64,000 nucleotides of DNA from Fimbriiglobus ruber (GTDB taxonomy: Bacteria > Planctomycetota > Planctomycetia > Gemmatales > Gemmataceae). Both the position numbers and the translations under genes were made by a program. Where the stretch lies: the NCBI RefSeq assembly GCF_002197845.1, contig NZ_NIDE01000014.1, positions 930,001 to 994,000 of the forward strand, read 5' to 3'. The notes beneath the pieces are model-generated. The model saw nothing but the letters and a program-made list of their open reading frames with translations. It searched no databases and was not told the DNA's origin. Position 1 is the stretch's first letter. Every line of letters starts with the position of its first letter. Positions 56,153 to 64,000 of the stretch are shown here, one piece after another.

Positions 56153-57373
56153 TCAGCCTAGTGGTCTATCAACCAGCCGAAATTCTACGGTTTTGCCGAA
56201 ACGCTCGACCAGCTCATCCCGATACCTCCGGCTGCTCGGACGTGCCAAAAAATCGTTGCCGACCAGACTCAGTTGGCGGACCGCCGACAGGTACGGCGAC
56301 CGAATCAGGGCTCGTGTCCCGTCGCGTGCCACCCGGTTGAAGCTGAGATGAAGGTGGCGGACCGTCGCCAACCCGGGCCATGCGGCGAGCGTGATGACTC
56401 CGGCGTCGGTAATCCCGTTAAACGAAAGATCGAGTTCGGTGAGTTGAAACGCCGCCCGGGTACAAAGTGCCTCAAGGCCTACGTCCCCGAGGAAGCAACA
56501 CGTAAAATCAAGTACCCGTAGGGCCTTTCGGTAGCCAGATGAAGACAGCGTCTGTACTGCCGCAGGTGTAAACGTCGGGGTACGGTCGTAATCTCGGTAC
56601 GGTTCCAGCCGAATATGTGCCAGACGCGGGTAGCGTGAAAAGTTGGCCAACGCCACCAACCCGGTGTCCCCGAGCCCAGTGCCTGAAAAGTGAAACTCGG
56701 TAACCGACGCTAACGCCGTACAGTCTGCCAAAGCGGTTATCTCTGAATCCAGGTCCGATGTCGATAACTTCAATTTGGTGAGACGGGGAAAGGGTTTGTA
56801 CCGATTCAGGACCGAAACCCATTCGGTTCCCGGGTGACACCAGGACAAGTTGAGTGCCGAAATGTTCGTCAAATGAGGCGATGCCAGGAACGCTGCCCGG
56901 GCCGACGGGGTATCCGTGTCGATATTCAGACTCAATTCGCCGATTCGGGTAAGTGTGTCACAGGCGGCGACCGCTGGTACGTTTTTGATCGGTACTTCGA
57001 GCCGGAGTCGCCAGAGTGGGACATTTTCCCAATCAGCCTTGTTGAGCGCGAGGAACTGTTTCGCCGTCATAACTCGTTCCCGCGGCCAGCAGAACCCGCG
57101 GCGAAATTCCCGGCTCTGCAGGCCTTTCGGCACTTCGGCACGCCAATCTTTGACGTGGCGTTTGTGCAACTGTCGTTCTCGCTTTTCCAGCGCCGCGCGC
57201 CCGTCGTCGTCCTCGTCCATTCGGGCGAGTTCGCACTGGACGCGAATGAACTCGGCCCGCGCCACTTTCGCGGGCTCGCCGGTCTCCTCCAAGTAGTCGG
57301 CGTACACGAGCCGCGGGAGGTCGTCGTTCGGGGCGGCCCAGATGGCCGCCAGAAGTTGCTGCTCGGTCGACAC
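56153..57373 (-). CDS. Leucine-rich-repeat protein with TIGR02996 domain
   Basis: I prefer the GTG at 57373, since AAGGA lies just upstream and the family usually begins at this point (MSTEQQLLAAIWAAPNDDLP, then RLVYADYLEETGEP). The protein has 406 residues. The N-terminal 45 residues are the TIGR02996 planctomycete domain. The rest is LRR-type (LNLSWCHPG, LTKLKLSTSDLDSEI, LTELDLSFNGITDAGVITL, HLHLSFNRVARDG). The cellular role is unknown. Confidence 0.9.
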   Translation of the reverse strand: MSTEQQLLAAIWAAPNDDLPRLVYADYLEETGEPAKVARAEFIRVQCELARMDEDDDGRAALEKRERQLHKRHVKDWRAEVPKGLQSREFRRGFCWPRERVMTAKQFLALNKADWENVPLWRLRLEVPIKNVPAVAACDTLTRIGELSLNIDTDTPSARAAFLASPHLTNISALNLSWCHPGTEWVSVLNRYKPFPRLTKLKLSTSDLDSEITALADCTALASVTEFHFSGTGLGDTGLVALANFSRYPRLAHIRLEPYRDYDRTPTFTPAAVQTLSSSGYRKALRVLDFTCCFLGDVGLEALCTRAAFQLTELDLSFNGITDAGVITLAAWPGLATVRHLHLSFNRVARDGTRALIRSPYLSAVRQLSLVGNDFLARPSSRRYRDELVERFGKTVEFRLVDRPLG

Positions 57374-57477
57374 GTACTTCCTTTTGTTAAACACCCGTTA
57401 CTTCGCCGGGTAGCCGATCTCCCGAACTTTATCGCTCAGATCTAATCGCGAAAGTTCGAGATTTAAACTCTCTTGCC

Positions 57478-57882
57478 TCACTCTCCACGATGGCGCGGGG
57501 TTGGAGGTGAGGTCTGTCGGCAGCAGGCGGTAATCTCAGCCAGTACGCCGGCCACATCGTTCAACACACGTTCATTTTTCACGCGAAGGATCGTCAACTT
57601 GTGGTTGGCCAACACCGCGTCCCGGTGCCCATCGGCTTCGGCTTGTTGCTCGTGAATGGGGCCGTCGAGTTCGATCACCAGTCCGGTCTCGGCACAATAG
57701 AAGTCGGCGATGTAGCCCTCTATGATTTGCTGCCGACGGAACCTGAAGCCGCCCAGTCGTCGGCCGCGGAGGTGCGACCAGAGCAGACGCTCGGCGGGTG
57801 TCCTGTCGCGGCGAAGCTGCCGCGAGAAGGCGACTTTCTCCTCGCGAACGAACTGGCCGGCGACGATGTGGCGAGGCTCCAT
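57478..57882 (-). CDS. DUF559 (VSR-like) putative endonuclease
   Basis: The ATG at 57882 has CGGAG about 8 nt upstream; a GTG/ATG at 57912 would add 10 residues. The protein has 134 residues. RQLRRDRTPAERLLWSHLRG, RFRRQQIIEGYIADFYC and GLVIELDGPIHEQQAEAD are the conserved DUF559 blocks with the Asp/Glu-x-Asp site. Function is uncertain: repair-nuclease-like, common as single copies. The end is Pro/Arg-rich and overlaps a repeat-rich stretch. Confidence 0.85.
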   Translation of the reverse strand: MEPRHIVAGQFVREEKVAFSRQLRRDRTPAERLLWSHLRGRRLGGFRFRRQQIIEGYIADFYCAETGLVIELDGPIHEQQAEADGHRDAVLANHKLTILRVKNERVLNDVAGVLAEITACCRQTSPPTPRHRGE

Positions 57883-57902
57883 GCTCGTGGCTCCGTGACT
57901 CA

Positions 57903-58140
57903 GGTTGAGCAAGCGGCTTTTCCCCGTCTCCAGGTCCGGTTCCCCCTCTCCGCGTCGGAGAGGGGGCTAGGGGGTGAGGTCGCTTCTGTGTGGCAGCGGC
58001 GACCTCACCCCCGGCCCCTCTCCGACGCGGAGAGGGGAGCAAGAGGGTTGCGGTCTTGGGTTGAGCAAGCGGCCATTCCCTGTTCCCAGGTCCGGTTCCC
58101 CCTCTCCGCGTCGGAGAGGGGGTTAGGGGGTGAGGTCGCT
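57903..58140. repeat. Two direct and one inverted copy of a ~80-bp GC-rich repeat
   Basis: Direct copies lie at 57903-57984 and 58059-58140 (GGTTGAGCAAGCGGC...GGTCCGGTTCCCCCTCTCC...GGGGGTGAGGTCGCT). An inverted partial copy is at 57999-58038. Each holds the palindrome CCTCTCCGCGTCGGAGAGG, so strong hairpins form on both strands. This is an intergenic mosaic repeat. Confidence 0.7.
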
Positions 58141-58162
58141 CCCCCCGGGTGAGTCCGCCGCC

Positions 58163-59467
58163 TCAGTCCGCCGCTCCGATGGTCGCGTCGGTGATGGTCA
58201 CGGGGAACGCCTCGGGGTCGGTGCGGTTCAGCTTGAGGGTACCGGTCACCTTGAGAGCCGCCCGCATCGGGGCAGTGGTCGCGCCGGCGGTCAGGTCGAC
58301 CGTCACCACCTGCGTCGGACCGGGCGTCTCGCAGAACCAGCAGCCGATCGCGTTCTCGGTCATCAGGAAGCCCGTCAGTTCGTTCTCCGTCGCCCCGCCC
58401 GCGGACATGAACCCGGTCAGGCTCACCCGCTTGCCGTCGAGTTGCTCCAGATACTTCAGGAACACCGGCTTACCCCGCGGGCCGATTTCCGTCTCGCCGA
58501 CCACCACCCACGGGAGCGGGGTGACGCCGTCGAGCTTGATCGCCGGGAGCTTCGCGGGGTCGACGCCGCGGACCAGCGCGCGGGGCGAGCGGAACGTGAT
58601 CGCGTCCTTGCCCCGGTCGTGTTCCCCGGCCTTATCCCACTCGGCGGCCGTGGTCCGGTAAAGCTGCCGCCGGGCGCGGAGTTCGGGCGACGCCATGTTA
58701 AATTCGGACACGCAGCCGTCGAGGAGGTTCGCCGCGGTGCGGGCGTCGCCGACGGCGTTCGCCAGTTCGCCGAGCAGCCAGACGAGGCGGCCGTCGGCCG
58801 GGAGCCAGAGGGCGAGCTGCTGGGCGACCGCCACCGCGTTCGCGGGCAGCTTCTTCTTCTCCCCGGTCGCAATCCCGCCGGCCTCGGCCGCGCCCCTCTC
58901 GCCGACGAAGCGCACGCCAAACAGGTCGTCAGGGGCGGTCGGGTTTTGCGCCCGCCGGCCCTCCGCCGCGCGGAGGCGGACAAGTTTCAGGTGGTACGCC
59001 TCCGCGTCCTTCAGTTCTTTCGGCGCCAGCCGGGCGGCGTCTTCGAGCGCGGCGGCCGCCTGTTCGAGATCGCCGACCAGTTGCCACGCGGTTCCCAGGT
59101 TGGCGGCGAGGTGGAAGTGGGTCGGGTGGGCCCGCGCGGCCGGGCGAAGGATGTCGACGGCCTTCTGGGGCTGCCCGAGCCGGACATAGAGCGCGCCCAA
59201 GTCGGCCGCCTCGTCCGCGGTAAGCGCGCGGGTGCGGGCGGTGGCCGCGAGTCGCAGCGCGGCGTCGGTGTATGCGTCCCGGAGCGGCAGCGATGTTCCG
59301 GCGGTCGCGGCCAGGGGCGCGGCGACGAGCCGCAGCGCGCGGTGGTCCGGCAGGAACCCGCGCCACCGGGCCGGCAACTCCCGGAACGCCTCGCCGGAGT
59401 AATACAGCCCCCCGCGAGCGGGCGCCAGGACGGTACAGAGGGCGAGGAGCGCGAGCAGCGGTCTCAT
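58163..59467 (-). CDS. TPR-containing exported protein
   Basis: The ATG at 59467 gives a signal peptide (MRPLLALLALCTVLAPARGG) and 434 residues. TPR-like units lie at about residues 80-180 (DLGALYVRLGQPQKAVDILR, HLAANLGTAWQLVGDLEQAA). A C-terminal beta domain (VFLKYLEQLDGKRVSLTGFM, GTLKLNRTDPEAFPVTITDA) resembles an OB-like or DUF3299-like fold, with GCWFCETPGPTQ giving two Cys. The upstream frame to 59767 is not needed. The role is unknown. Confidence 0.75.
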   Translation of the reverse strand: MRPLLALLALCTVLAPARGGLYYSGEAFRELPARWRGFLPDHRALRLVAAPLAATAGTSLPLRDAYTDAALRLAATARTRALTADEAADLGALYVRLGQPQKAVDILRPAARAHPTHFHLAANLGTAWQLVGDLEQAAAALEDAARLAPKELKDAEAYHLKLVRLRAAEGRRAQNPTAPDDLFGVRFVGERGAAEAGGIATGEKKKLPANAVAVAQQLALWLPADGRLVWLLGELANAVGDARTAANLLDGCVSEFNMASPELRARRQLYRTTAAEWDKAGEHDRGKDAITFRSPRALVRGVDPAKLPAIKLDGVTPLPWVVVGETEIGPRGKPVFLKYLEQLDGKRVSLTGFMSAGGATENELTGFLMTENAIGCWFCETPGPTQVVTVDLTAGATTAPMRAALKVTGTLKLNRTDPEAFPVTITDATIGAAD

Positions 59468-59692
59468 GAGCAACTCGTCGGGGAACGGGCGCGGTGGGCG
59501 GTAGGTTTCAGGCTGGCCGCCTTCGTTATCGTACACAAGCCGAAATGGATACGGACCTGGGCAAGATGTCATCAATGATAACGCAGCCGCACGTCGGGAC
59601 GTGGAAACTTTGATGCGGACCGCCGCGACCATGAGTACCCTACGCGAAATGTTGCCTGAGCCGGCGCCCGGGGAGATTGACGTAAAATATAG

Positions 59693-59732
59693 CCGGGCCG
59701 GTACTCCCGCGTATGCGGGAGTACCGGCCCGG
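59693..59732. terminator. Perfect 18-bp hairpin downstream of the DUF1559 gene
   Basis: Arms 59693-59710 and 59715-59732 (CCGGGCCGGTACTCCCGC) are exact inverted repeats with a GTAT loop. It lies 64 bases past the DUF1559 stop in the direction of that gene. There is no long T-run, only ATATTTTA after it on the minus strand. Confidence 0.55.
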
Positions 59733-59796
59733 TCTGCCTGCTTCGTTCGTCTCGAGAATTCCGTCAAACGATCTCGGTTGTTTCCCGACTGCCGAC

Positions 59797-60816
59797 TCAG
59801 TTGGCGTCGGACGGGAGCGGTTGTCCGTCGTTCCCGCTACCGAGTTGGTAGAACGACTGCAGGCTGATGGAATTGCTGAGGAACCGGACCGAGCCGTCGC
59901 CCATGCCGACGTTCACACCACCCGTATGCAGACTGCGGAAGACGGCCTGGTTACTGGCATTCCCGGCGGAATAGCAGCCCATTCCCTGGGTCGGGTTATC
60001 TGTACACCCCTGGATGTCGTCGGCGTTGGAATTCGTGTTGTTGGGCAGGAGATCGTCGCCCAGAGCGTATTGGCCGACCGCGCTGGACCCGGCTTGCCCC
60101 AGAGCCCAGACGCCGCGGACGTCCGTCGCCAGCAGTCCGGCACGAATTTCACCGGTCAGGATCGTGGTAGAACTGCCGTCGGGGATCTGCTGAATGGTCC
60201 AGCAGCGGTACGGAGCCCGGGTCGTGATCCAGATCGGCCCGAGCCCACTTAAACTCAGGTTTGCCTGGGTGGACGTGCCGTTGATCGCGCCGTCGCCCGT
60301 CGGCCCCTCGTTCGCCGCGTAATTCCCCCGGGCCCAAAATCCGCTGGCCGTGCCGCCGGTGTTCTGGCTACAAGACACCGAGTTGTAGGAATCGGAGGGG
60401 CAGATGTACGTGGGAATCGTGTACGACCCGACCGCCCGCCAGCCCTGGTCGGACGTGCTGCCTTGCAACTGGTTGGTGACGCTGGTGCTGACCTGGTTGA
60501 ACAACGCGGTTTGCTCGATGTACGGCAGGATCAGGATCGCCCAGTTTGGACCGAAATTGCCGGAAAGCGGCGTGCTGTAAGCACTTCCGGAATTGTCAAT
60601 TTGGGCGGGTGGCAACCCGTTGTTGGTATCCGCGTAGGAGTGCAAGGCGATGCCCAACTGCTTCAGGTTGTTGGTGCATTTGGCCCGGGAGGCCGCTTCG
60701 CGCACCTTCTGCACCGCCGGAAGCAGTAACCCAATCAGGATGGCGATGATGGCGATCACGACCAACAGTTCGATGAGCGTGAAGCCGCGCCGGGAGCGGG
60801 AGAGGCGAGTACGCAT
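59797..60816 (-). CDS. DUF1559 protein with prepilin-type N-terminus
   Basis: The 339-residue protein begins [20 protein letters not shown], the type IV pilin/pseudopilin leader and hydrophobic helix, cut after Gly. [20 protein letters not shown] and the final [18 protein letters not shown] are the conserved DUF1559 blocks. Such proteins are highly expanded in planctomycetes and probably go through a type II-like secretion or pilus machine to the surface. No other machinery gene is near. Confidence 0.93.
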   Translation of the reverse strand: MRTRLSRSRRGFTLIELLVVIAIIAILIGLLLPAVQKVREAASRAKCTNNLKQLGIALHSYADTNNGLPPAQIDNSGSAYSTPLSGNFGPNWAILILPYIEQTALFNQVSTSVTNQLQGSTSDQGWRAVGSYTIPTYICPSDSYNSVSCSQNTGGTASGFWARGNYAANEGPTGDGAINGTSTQANLSLSGLGPIWITTRAPYRCWTIQQIPDGSSTTILTGEIRAGLLATDVRGVWALGQAGSSAVGQYALGDDLLPNNTNSNADDIQGCTDNPTQGMGCYSAGNASNQAVFRSLHTGGVNVGMGDGSVRFLSNSISLQSFYQLGSGNDGQPLPSDAN

Positions 60817-61557
60817 GGTGTGGTAAACCTCCGTCCAACGAAAGAGACGTTGTGGAAATCGGAATGGGCGATAGGGGAGCAGGGGAGCAATGGCAGGCGT
60901 TACACAGGAAAATTCAGACTCAACAGCCAGAATTTACGCGTCTATGTAATCAAAAGCCAACAAAAAGTCAACAGATTGTGCTGGAGGCCAAAATATTGTC
61001 GAATACGTAATGTGTTATTTGAAAACAATCTGCCAATCAATAGTGCATCTATCGAATTACACGAATTACACGAACTAGACGAAGTCGGGTTCCGCCGGAC
61101 GGCACGCCGTGAATCTACCGCCGCGCTCATCGTCGGGCCGGGCTCGGAAGAAGTGGCGGCCGTGCAGGAGATATTTCACCGGCTCGTGCGGGTCCGCTCG
61201 CGGCGTCAGTACGAGTCGAGCGGTTCCGAAACGTGACTGCGGTTGACGGGCGTGCGGGATCGGGCGTCCGTTGTCGGACGACGCCCAATTTCCGGTTCTC
61301 CGTTCCCATTTCACGGCGTCCCCGCGCCATTCCCCCGCGCCCTACAATGCGTCAGGCGCCCGGCCGTCTGCCGGGCGCGAACCCGAAGCGGTCGCCCCAC
61401 GTCGGACATCTGAACCACCCCGCGTCCCCGCCCCTCGGCGGAATCTCGGCCGGGAATGCGAGCCGAGCCGGGCCGGAACCGATAACTCACGTACTGTACC
61501 CGGCGCGGGCGCCCGCGCGGGACGCCATCCCACCACCCCGGACCCGCGAGGCAGCCC
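60817..61557. other. Intergenic region before mgtE
   Basis: 60900-61090 is AT-rich with no gene. 61100-61557 is GC-rich with short frames that look like shadows. A perfect 8-bp hairpin (GCGCCCGG 61356-61363, CCGGGCGC 61371-61378) lies about 180 bases before mgtE. I see no recognisable magnesium riboswitch, but a structured leader is possible. Confidence 0.4.
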
Positions 61558-63219
61558 GTGTCACACCCGCTGTTCGGACCCGAAGTCCGGGAGATGCTCG
61601 CCGAGAAGAACACCGACGGGCTCCGCGCGTTCTGTGAGACGCTCCACCCGGCGACGGTGGCCGAGACGCTCGACGACGGCTTCACCCCGGAGCAAGTCTG
61701 GGAGGCCATCAGCCCGACCGACATCCGCACCCAGGCCGCCATCTTCGAGTACCTGCCGAACGCCCTCCAGGTCGAGATGGTCGAAGGCGAGGCCCGCCCG
61801 CAGGTCGGTCAACTCATCGGGAAAATGTCGCACGACGACCGCGTCGACCTGCTCCGCCGCGTCCCGGCCCGGGTCAAGGAGTCGCTCCTCCGGCTGGTCG
61901 ACGAGGCCGACCGGCGGGACATCGCCATTCTGTTCAAATACGGCGAGGACACGGTCGCCGCGCTGATGACCACGGACTACGCGTGGCTCCCGCCGATGGT
62001 CACCGCGGCCGAGGCCGTCGACCTGCTCCGGACCCAGGCCCCGGACACGGAAACGATCTACTACATCTACATCCTCGACGAGCCCCGCCGGCGGGCCGAC
62101 GGCGCGGTGGCCCCGCGGAAACTGCTCGGGGCCGTCTCCCTTCGCGACCTGATCCTCGCCCCCCGGCAGGCCCTCCTCCGCGACCTGATGGAGCAGGAAC
62201 TCGTCTTCCTCAAGTACGACGACACGAAGGAGAAGGCGGCCGAACTGCTCGCCCGGTACGACTTTATTGCCATCCCGGTGGTCGACGACACGCTCGGGAT
62301 GATCGGCATCGTGACGCACGACGACGTGATCGACATCATCACCGAGGCCGCGACCGAGAACCTGCAGAAGCAGGCCGGGGTCAGCCCGCTGGGGGCCGAG
62401 TACCTGGACGCCAGCTTCTACCGCCTCTGGCGGAGCCGGGCCTTCTGGCTATCGCTGTTGTTCGTGGCCGAGCTGTTCACGTTCACCGCCATGTCGTTCT
62501 TCGAGGACGCGATCGCGGCGGTGGTGGTCCTCAGCCTGTTCGTCCCCCTCTGTATTTCGACCGGGGGGAACTCGGGTTCCCAGGCGGCCACACTCGTCAC
62601 CCGCGCGCTGGCCCTCGGCCAGATCACCCCGCGGGACTGGCGGCGGGTTTTCCGCCGCGAACTACTCATGGGTCTAGCCCTCGGCCTGACGTTGGGGGGG
62701 ATCGGGTTCGTCCGCGGGGCGCTCACGCCCGAAGACACGCGGAGCGGCCCCCGCAAGGTGGACGAACCGTTCGTCCTCCAGGTCCCGTCCGACGCCCCGC
62801 TCAAGTCGCAAGGTGTGGGCGTCGGGTGGTGGACCAACAAGGTCGAGACCGAGTTCGAGGTGCCCAAGGACGCGACCGTGGTCCGTAAGTTGGACCAGGT
62901 CCAAAGGGTCCGCGTCCCGGCCGACGTCCCGATCCCGGTTCCGGAGAAGAAAGAGAAAGAAAACGTACTGGAATACGCGTTCCCGAAGGACTGCGAAGTG
63001 CGGACGAACGCGGTCAATGCGTTGGCACTGGGTCAGGTGGTGGCTTGGTCAGTCATGGGCATCTGTCTGTGGGGGACGCTGATCGGCGCGATGCTGCCAC
63101 TCCTCTTCAAGCATTACGGCGGCGACCCCGCGCTGGCGTCCAGCCCGTTCGTGGCGACTGCCGTGGACGTGACAGGGATCGTGATCTTCTTCACGATCGC
63201 CAGAGCGTATTTAATTTGA
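61558..63219 (+). CDS. mgtE: MgtE-type magnesium transporter with a ~95-residue insertion
   Basis: The GTG at 61558 gives 553 residues, about 100 more than usual. The N-terminal superhelical MgtE_N domain has VGQLIGKMSHDDRVDLL. A CBS pair follows (about residues 130-265; MTTDYAWLPPMVTAAEAV, YDFIAIPVVDDTLGMIGIV). Membrane helices begin near residue 295 (SLLFVAELFTFTAMSFF) with LCISTGGNSGSQAATLVTRA, the conserved pore-side region. Between the third and fourth helices (about 393-485) is a hydrophilic insertion (PEDTRSGPRKVDEPFVLQVP, PKDATVVRKLDQVQRV). It imports Mg2+ with gating by the CBS domains. Confidence 0.9.
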   Translation: MSHPLFGPEVREMLAEKNTDGLRAFCETLHPATVAETLDDGFTPEQVWEAISPTDIRTQAAIFEYLPNALQVEMVEGEARPQVGQLIGKMSHDDRVDLLRRVPARVKESLLRLVDEADRRDIAILFKYGEDTVAALMTTDYAWLPPMVTAAEAVDLLRTQAPDTETIYYIYILDEPRRRADGAVAPRKLLGAVSLRDLILAPRQALLRDLMEQELVFLKYDDTKEKAAELLARYDFIAIPVVDDTLGMIGIVTHDDVIDIITEAATENLQKQAGVSPLGAEYLDASFYRLWRSRAFWLSLLFVAELFTFTAMSFFEDAIAAVVVLSLFVPLCISTGGNSGSQAATLVTRALALGQITPRDWRRVFRRELLMGLALGLTLGGIGFVRGALTPEDTRSGPRKVDEPFVLQVPSDAPLKSQGVGVGWWTNKVETEFEVPKDATVVRKLDQVQRVRVPADVPIPVPEKKEKENVLEYAFPKDCEVRTNAVNALALGQVVAWSVMGICLWGTLIGAMLPLLFKHYGGDPALASSPFVATAVDVTGIVIFFTIARAYLI

Positions 63220-63231
63220 GCGCGGATTGAT

Positions 63232-63260
63232 GTGGGGGCACGTTGGAGACGTGCCCCCAC
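63232..63260 (+). terminator. Rho-independent terminator after mgtE
   Basis: A perfect 12-bp stem (GTGGGGGCACGT 63232-63243 with ACGTGCCCCCAC 63249-63260) with a 5-base loop is followed by AATTTTTT. It begins 12 bases after the mgtE stop. The same core is present near 50750. Confidence 0.85.
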
Positions 63261-63368
63261 AATTTTTTCCCGCGCTTGTGTCCGAACGGTCGCGGCTCGT
63301 TCGTTGTACTCACACGAGGTGGAGGACGGACCTCCGCCCGCGTATGCGAAACCGTCCGGAGTGCTGTC

Positions 63369-63695
63369 ATGGCGAAGTTTTTGTTCATCTACCGCGAGTC
63401 CACAGAGAGCAGCGCCAAGCCGTCGCCCGAGGAAATGCAGGCACTGGCGGGGGCCTGGTATGCGTGGATGCAAAAGTTCAGTTCCGCGATCGTGCCCGGG
63501 GGCGACGGGTTGAAGCATTCCGGCCGACTCCTGAAGGGTGGACTCGTGACCGACGGTCCCTATGTCGAAGCCAAGGAAATCATCGTCAGCTTCGCGCTCA
63601 TCCAGGCCGTCGACTACGACGCGGCCGTGGCCATCGCCCGCGAGTGTCCGCCCGGCCACACGATCGAGATCCGCGAACTGGCCGGCTACGCGTGA
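63369..63695 (+). CDS. YCII/DGPF-family protein
   Basis: The ATG at 63369 gives 108 residues (MAKFLFIYRESTESS). It contains LKGGLVTDGPYVEAKEIIVS, the DGP(F/Y)xExKE signature of the YCII-like DGPF group. These small proteins commonly sit beside a group of ECF sigma factors (the ECF42 type), and the next gene is an ECF sigma. The GTG of that gene overlaps this stop. A sensor or regulator role is inferred from that association. Confidence 0.85.
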   Translation: MAKFLFIYRESTESSAKPSPEEMQALAGAWYAWMQKFSSAIVPGGDGLKHSGRLLKGGLVTDGPYVEAKEIIVSFALIQAVDYDAAVAIARECPPGHTIEIRELAGYA

Positions 63696-64000
63696 GCGAA
63701 CCCCGCGAGCTGGTCGAACACTTTTTCCGCCACGAATTTGGCCGGCTCGTCGCCCTGCTGACCCGGTCGCTCGGCGTGCGCCACCTCGACCTCGTCGAGG
63801 ACGTCGTCCAAGCCGCGCTCGTCCAGGCCCTGGAAACCTGGTCCCGGCGCGGCGTGCCCGAAGACCCGGCCGGGTGGCTCTACCGCACCGCCCGCAACCT
63901 GGCGATCGACGCCCTGCGGCGGGAGCGCACCCATGCCCGGGCGTTGCCGCGCCTGGCCGAAGACGCCGGCCGGGAATCGCCGCCGCCCGAACCGCAGTTC
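63692..64000 (+). CDS. ECF sigma factor (ECF42-like), 3'-truncated by window edge
   Basis: The GTG at 63692 overlaps the stop of the DGPF gene (GTGA), indicating coupling. 103 residues are visible. Sigma region 2 is clear: HEFGRLVALLTRSLGVRHLD, then LVEDVVQAALVQALETW and DPAGWLYRTARNLAIDALRR. The region 4 and the extra C-terminal domain typical of the ECF42 group lie beyond the window. ECF42 members are regulated without a classic anti-sigma and are linked to DGPF proteins. Confidence 0.88.
   Translation, partial: MSEPRELVEHFFRHEFGRLVALLTRSLGVRHLDLVEDVVQAALVQALETWSRRGVPEDPAGWLYRTARNLAIDALRRERTHARALPRLAEDAGRESPPPEPQF

Noticed and set aside
60820-61236. 138-residue plus-strand frame in the mgtE upstream gap
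   Set aside because: Crosses an AT-rich to GC-rich transition, has no ribosome site or motif, and composition changes mid-frame.

Overview
The window comes from a GC-rich planctomycete, most likely of the Gemmataceae. The pointers are a PSD1 (DUF1549/DUF1553) protein, an FGE-sulfatase (SUMF1) gene, a DUF1559 pseudopilin-like protein, a TIGR02996 leucine-rich protein, DUF559 and Uma2 nucleases, a giant YD-repeat protein, DapL, and an ECF sigma factor paired with a DGPF/YCII protein. I saw no tRNA, rRNA or CRISPR array.

Layout. 1-6 kb: the end of a PSD1 gene, then a SUMF1 gene split by a complete IS4-family element with a 12-bp target duplication, then transposase debris. 6-14 kb: two large Thr/Ser-linker, Cys-module proteins (the first broken by a -1 frameshift) flank an operon of a glycosyltransferase-methyltransferase fusion, a small methyltransferase and a GT2 enzyme. 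14-24.5 kb: an Rhs/YD-repeat toxin of about 3,020 residues (interrupted by two identical -1 frameshifts) with an AT-rich nuclease-like tip, an Imm70-type immunity gene, a perfect palindrome and a toxin-less orphan rhs fragment. 24.6-33.8 kb: a ClpB-like ATPase with a weak first ATPase site and two very large multidomain glycosyltransferases. 33.8-37.4 kb: an ABC/RecF-like ATPase, Uma2, and a ParE toxin-antitoxin operon split by an IS630 element.

37.8-46.7 kb: a type II fatty-acid/polyketide-like operon with two FabZ-like dehydratases, FabG, an elongated ACP, a cysteine-less ketosynthase (chain-length-factor-like) and a complete ketosynthase, followed by an alpha/beta hydrolase, two small genes and a GH3-family acyl-adenylating enzyme. 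47-64 kb: a caspase-fold protein lacking its catalytic cysteine and carrying 23 Sel1 repeats, a serine beta-lactamase-like hydrolase, dapL, a tandemly duplicated toxin-antitoxin pair, an LRR protein, a DUF559 nuclease, a TPR protein, a DUF1559 protein, MgtE with an unusual insertion, and a DGPF-ECF sigma pair cut by the window end.

The most interesting units are (1) the linker/Cys-module proteins with their embedded glycosyltransferase-methyltransferase genes beside a polymorphic Rhs toxin locus, possibly a decorated cell-surface and competition island; (2) the ketosynthase/CLF-like operon with catalytic substitutions; and (3) the pseudo-caspase-Sel1 protein. All functions are inferred from sequence motifs; no database search was run.
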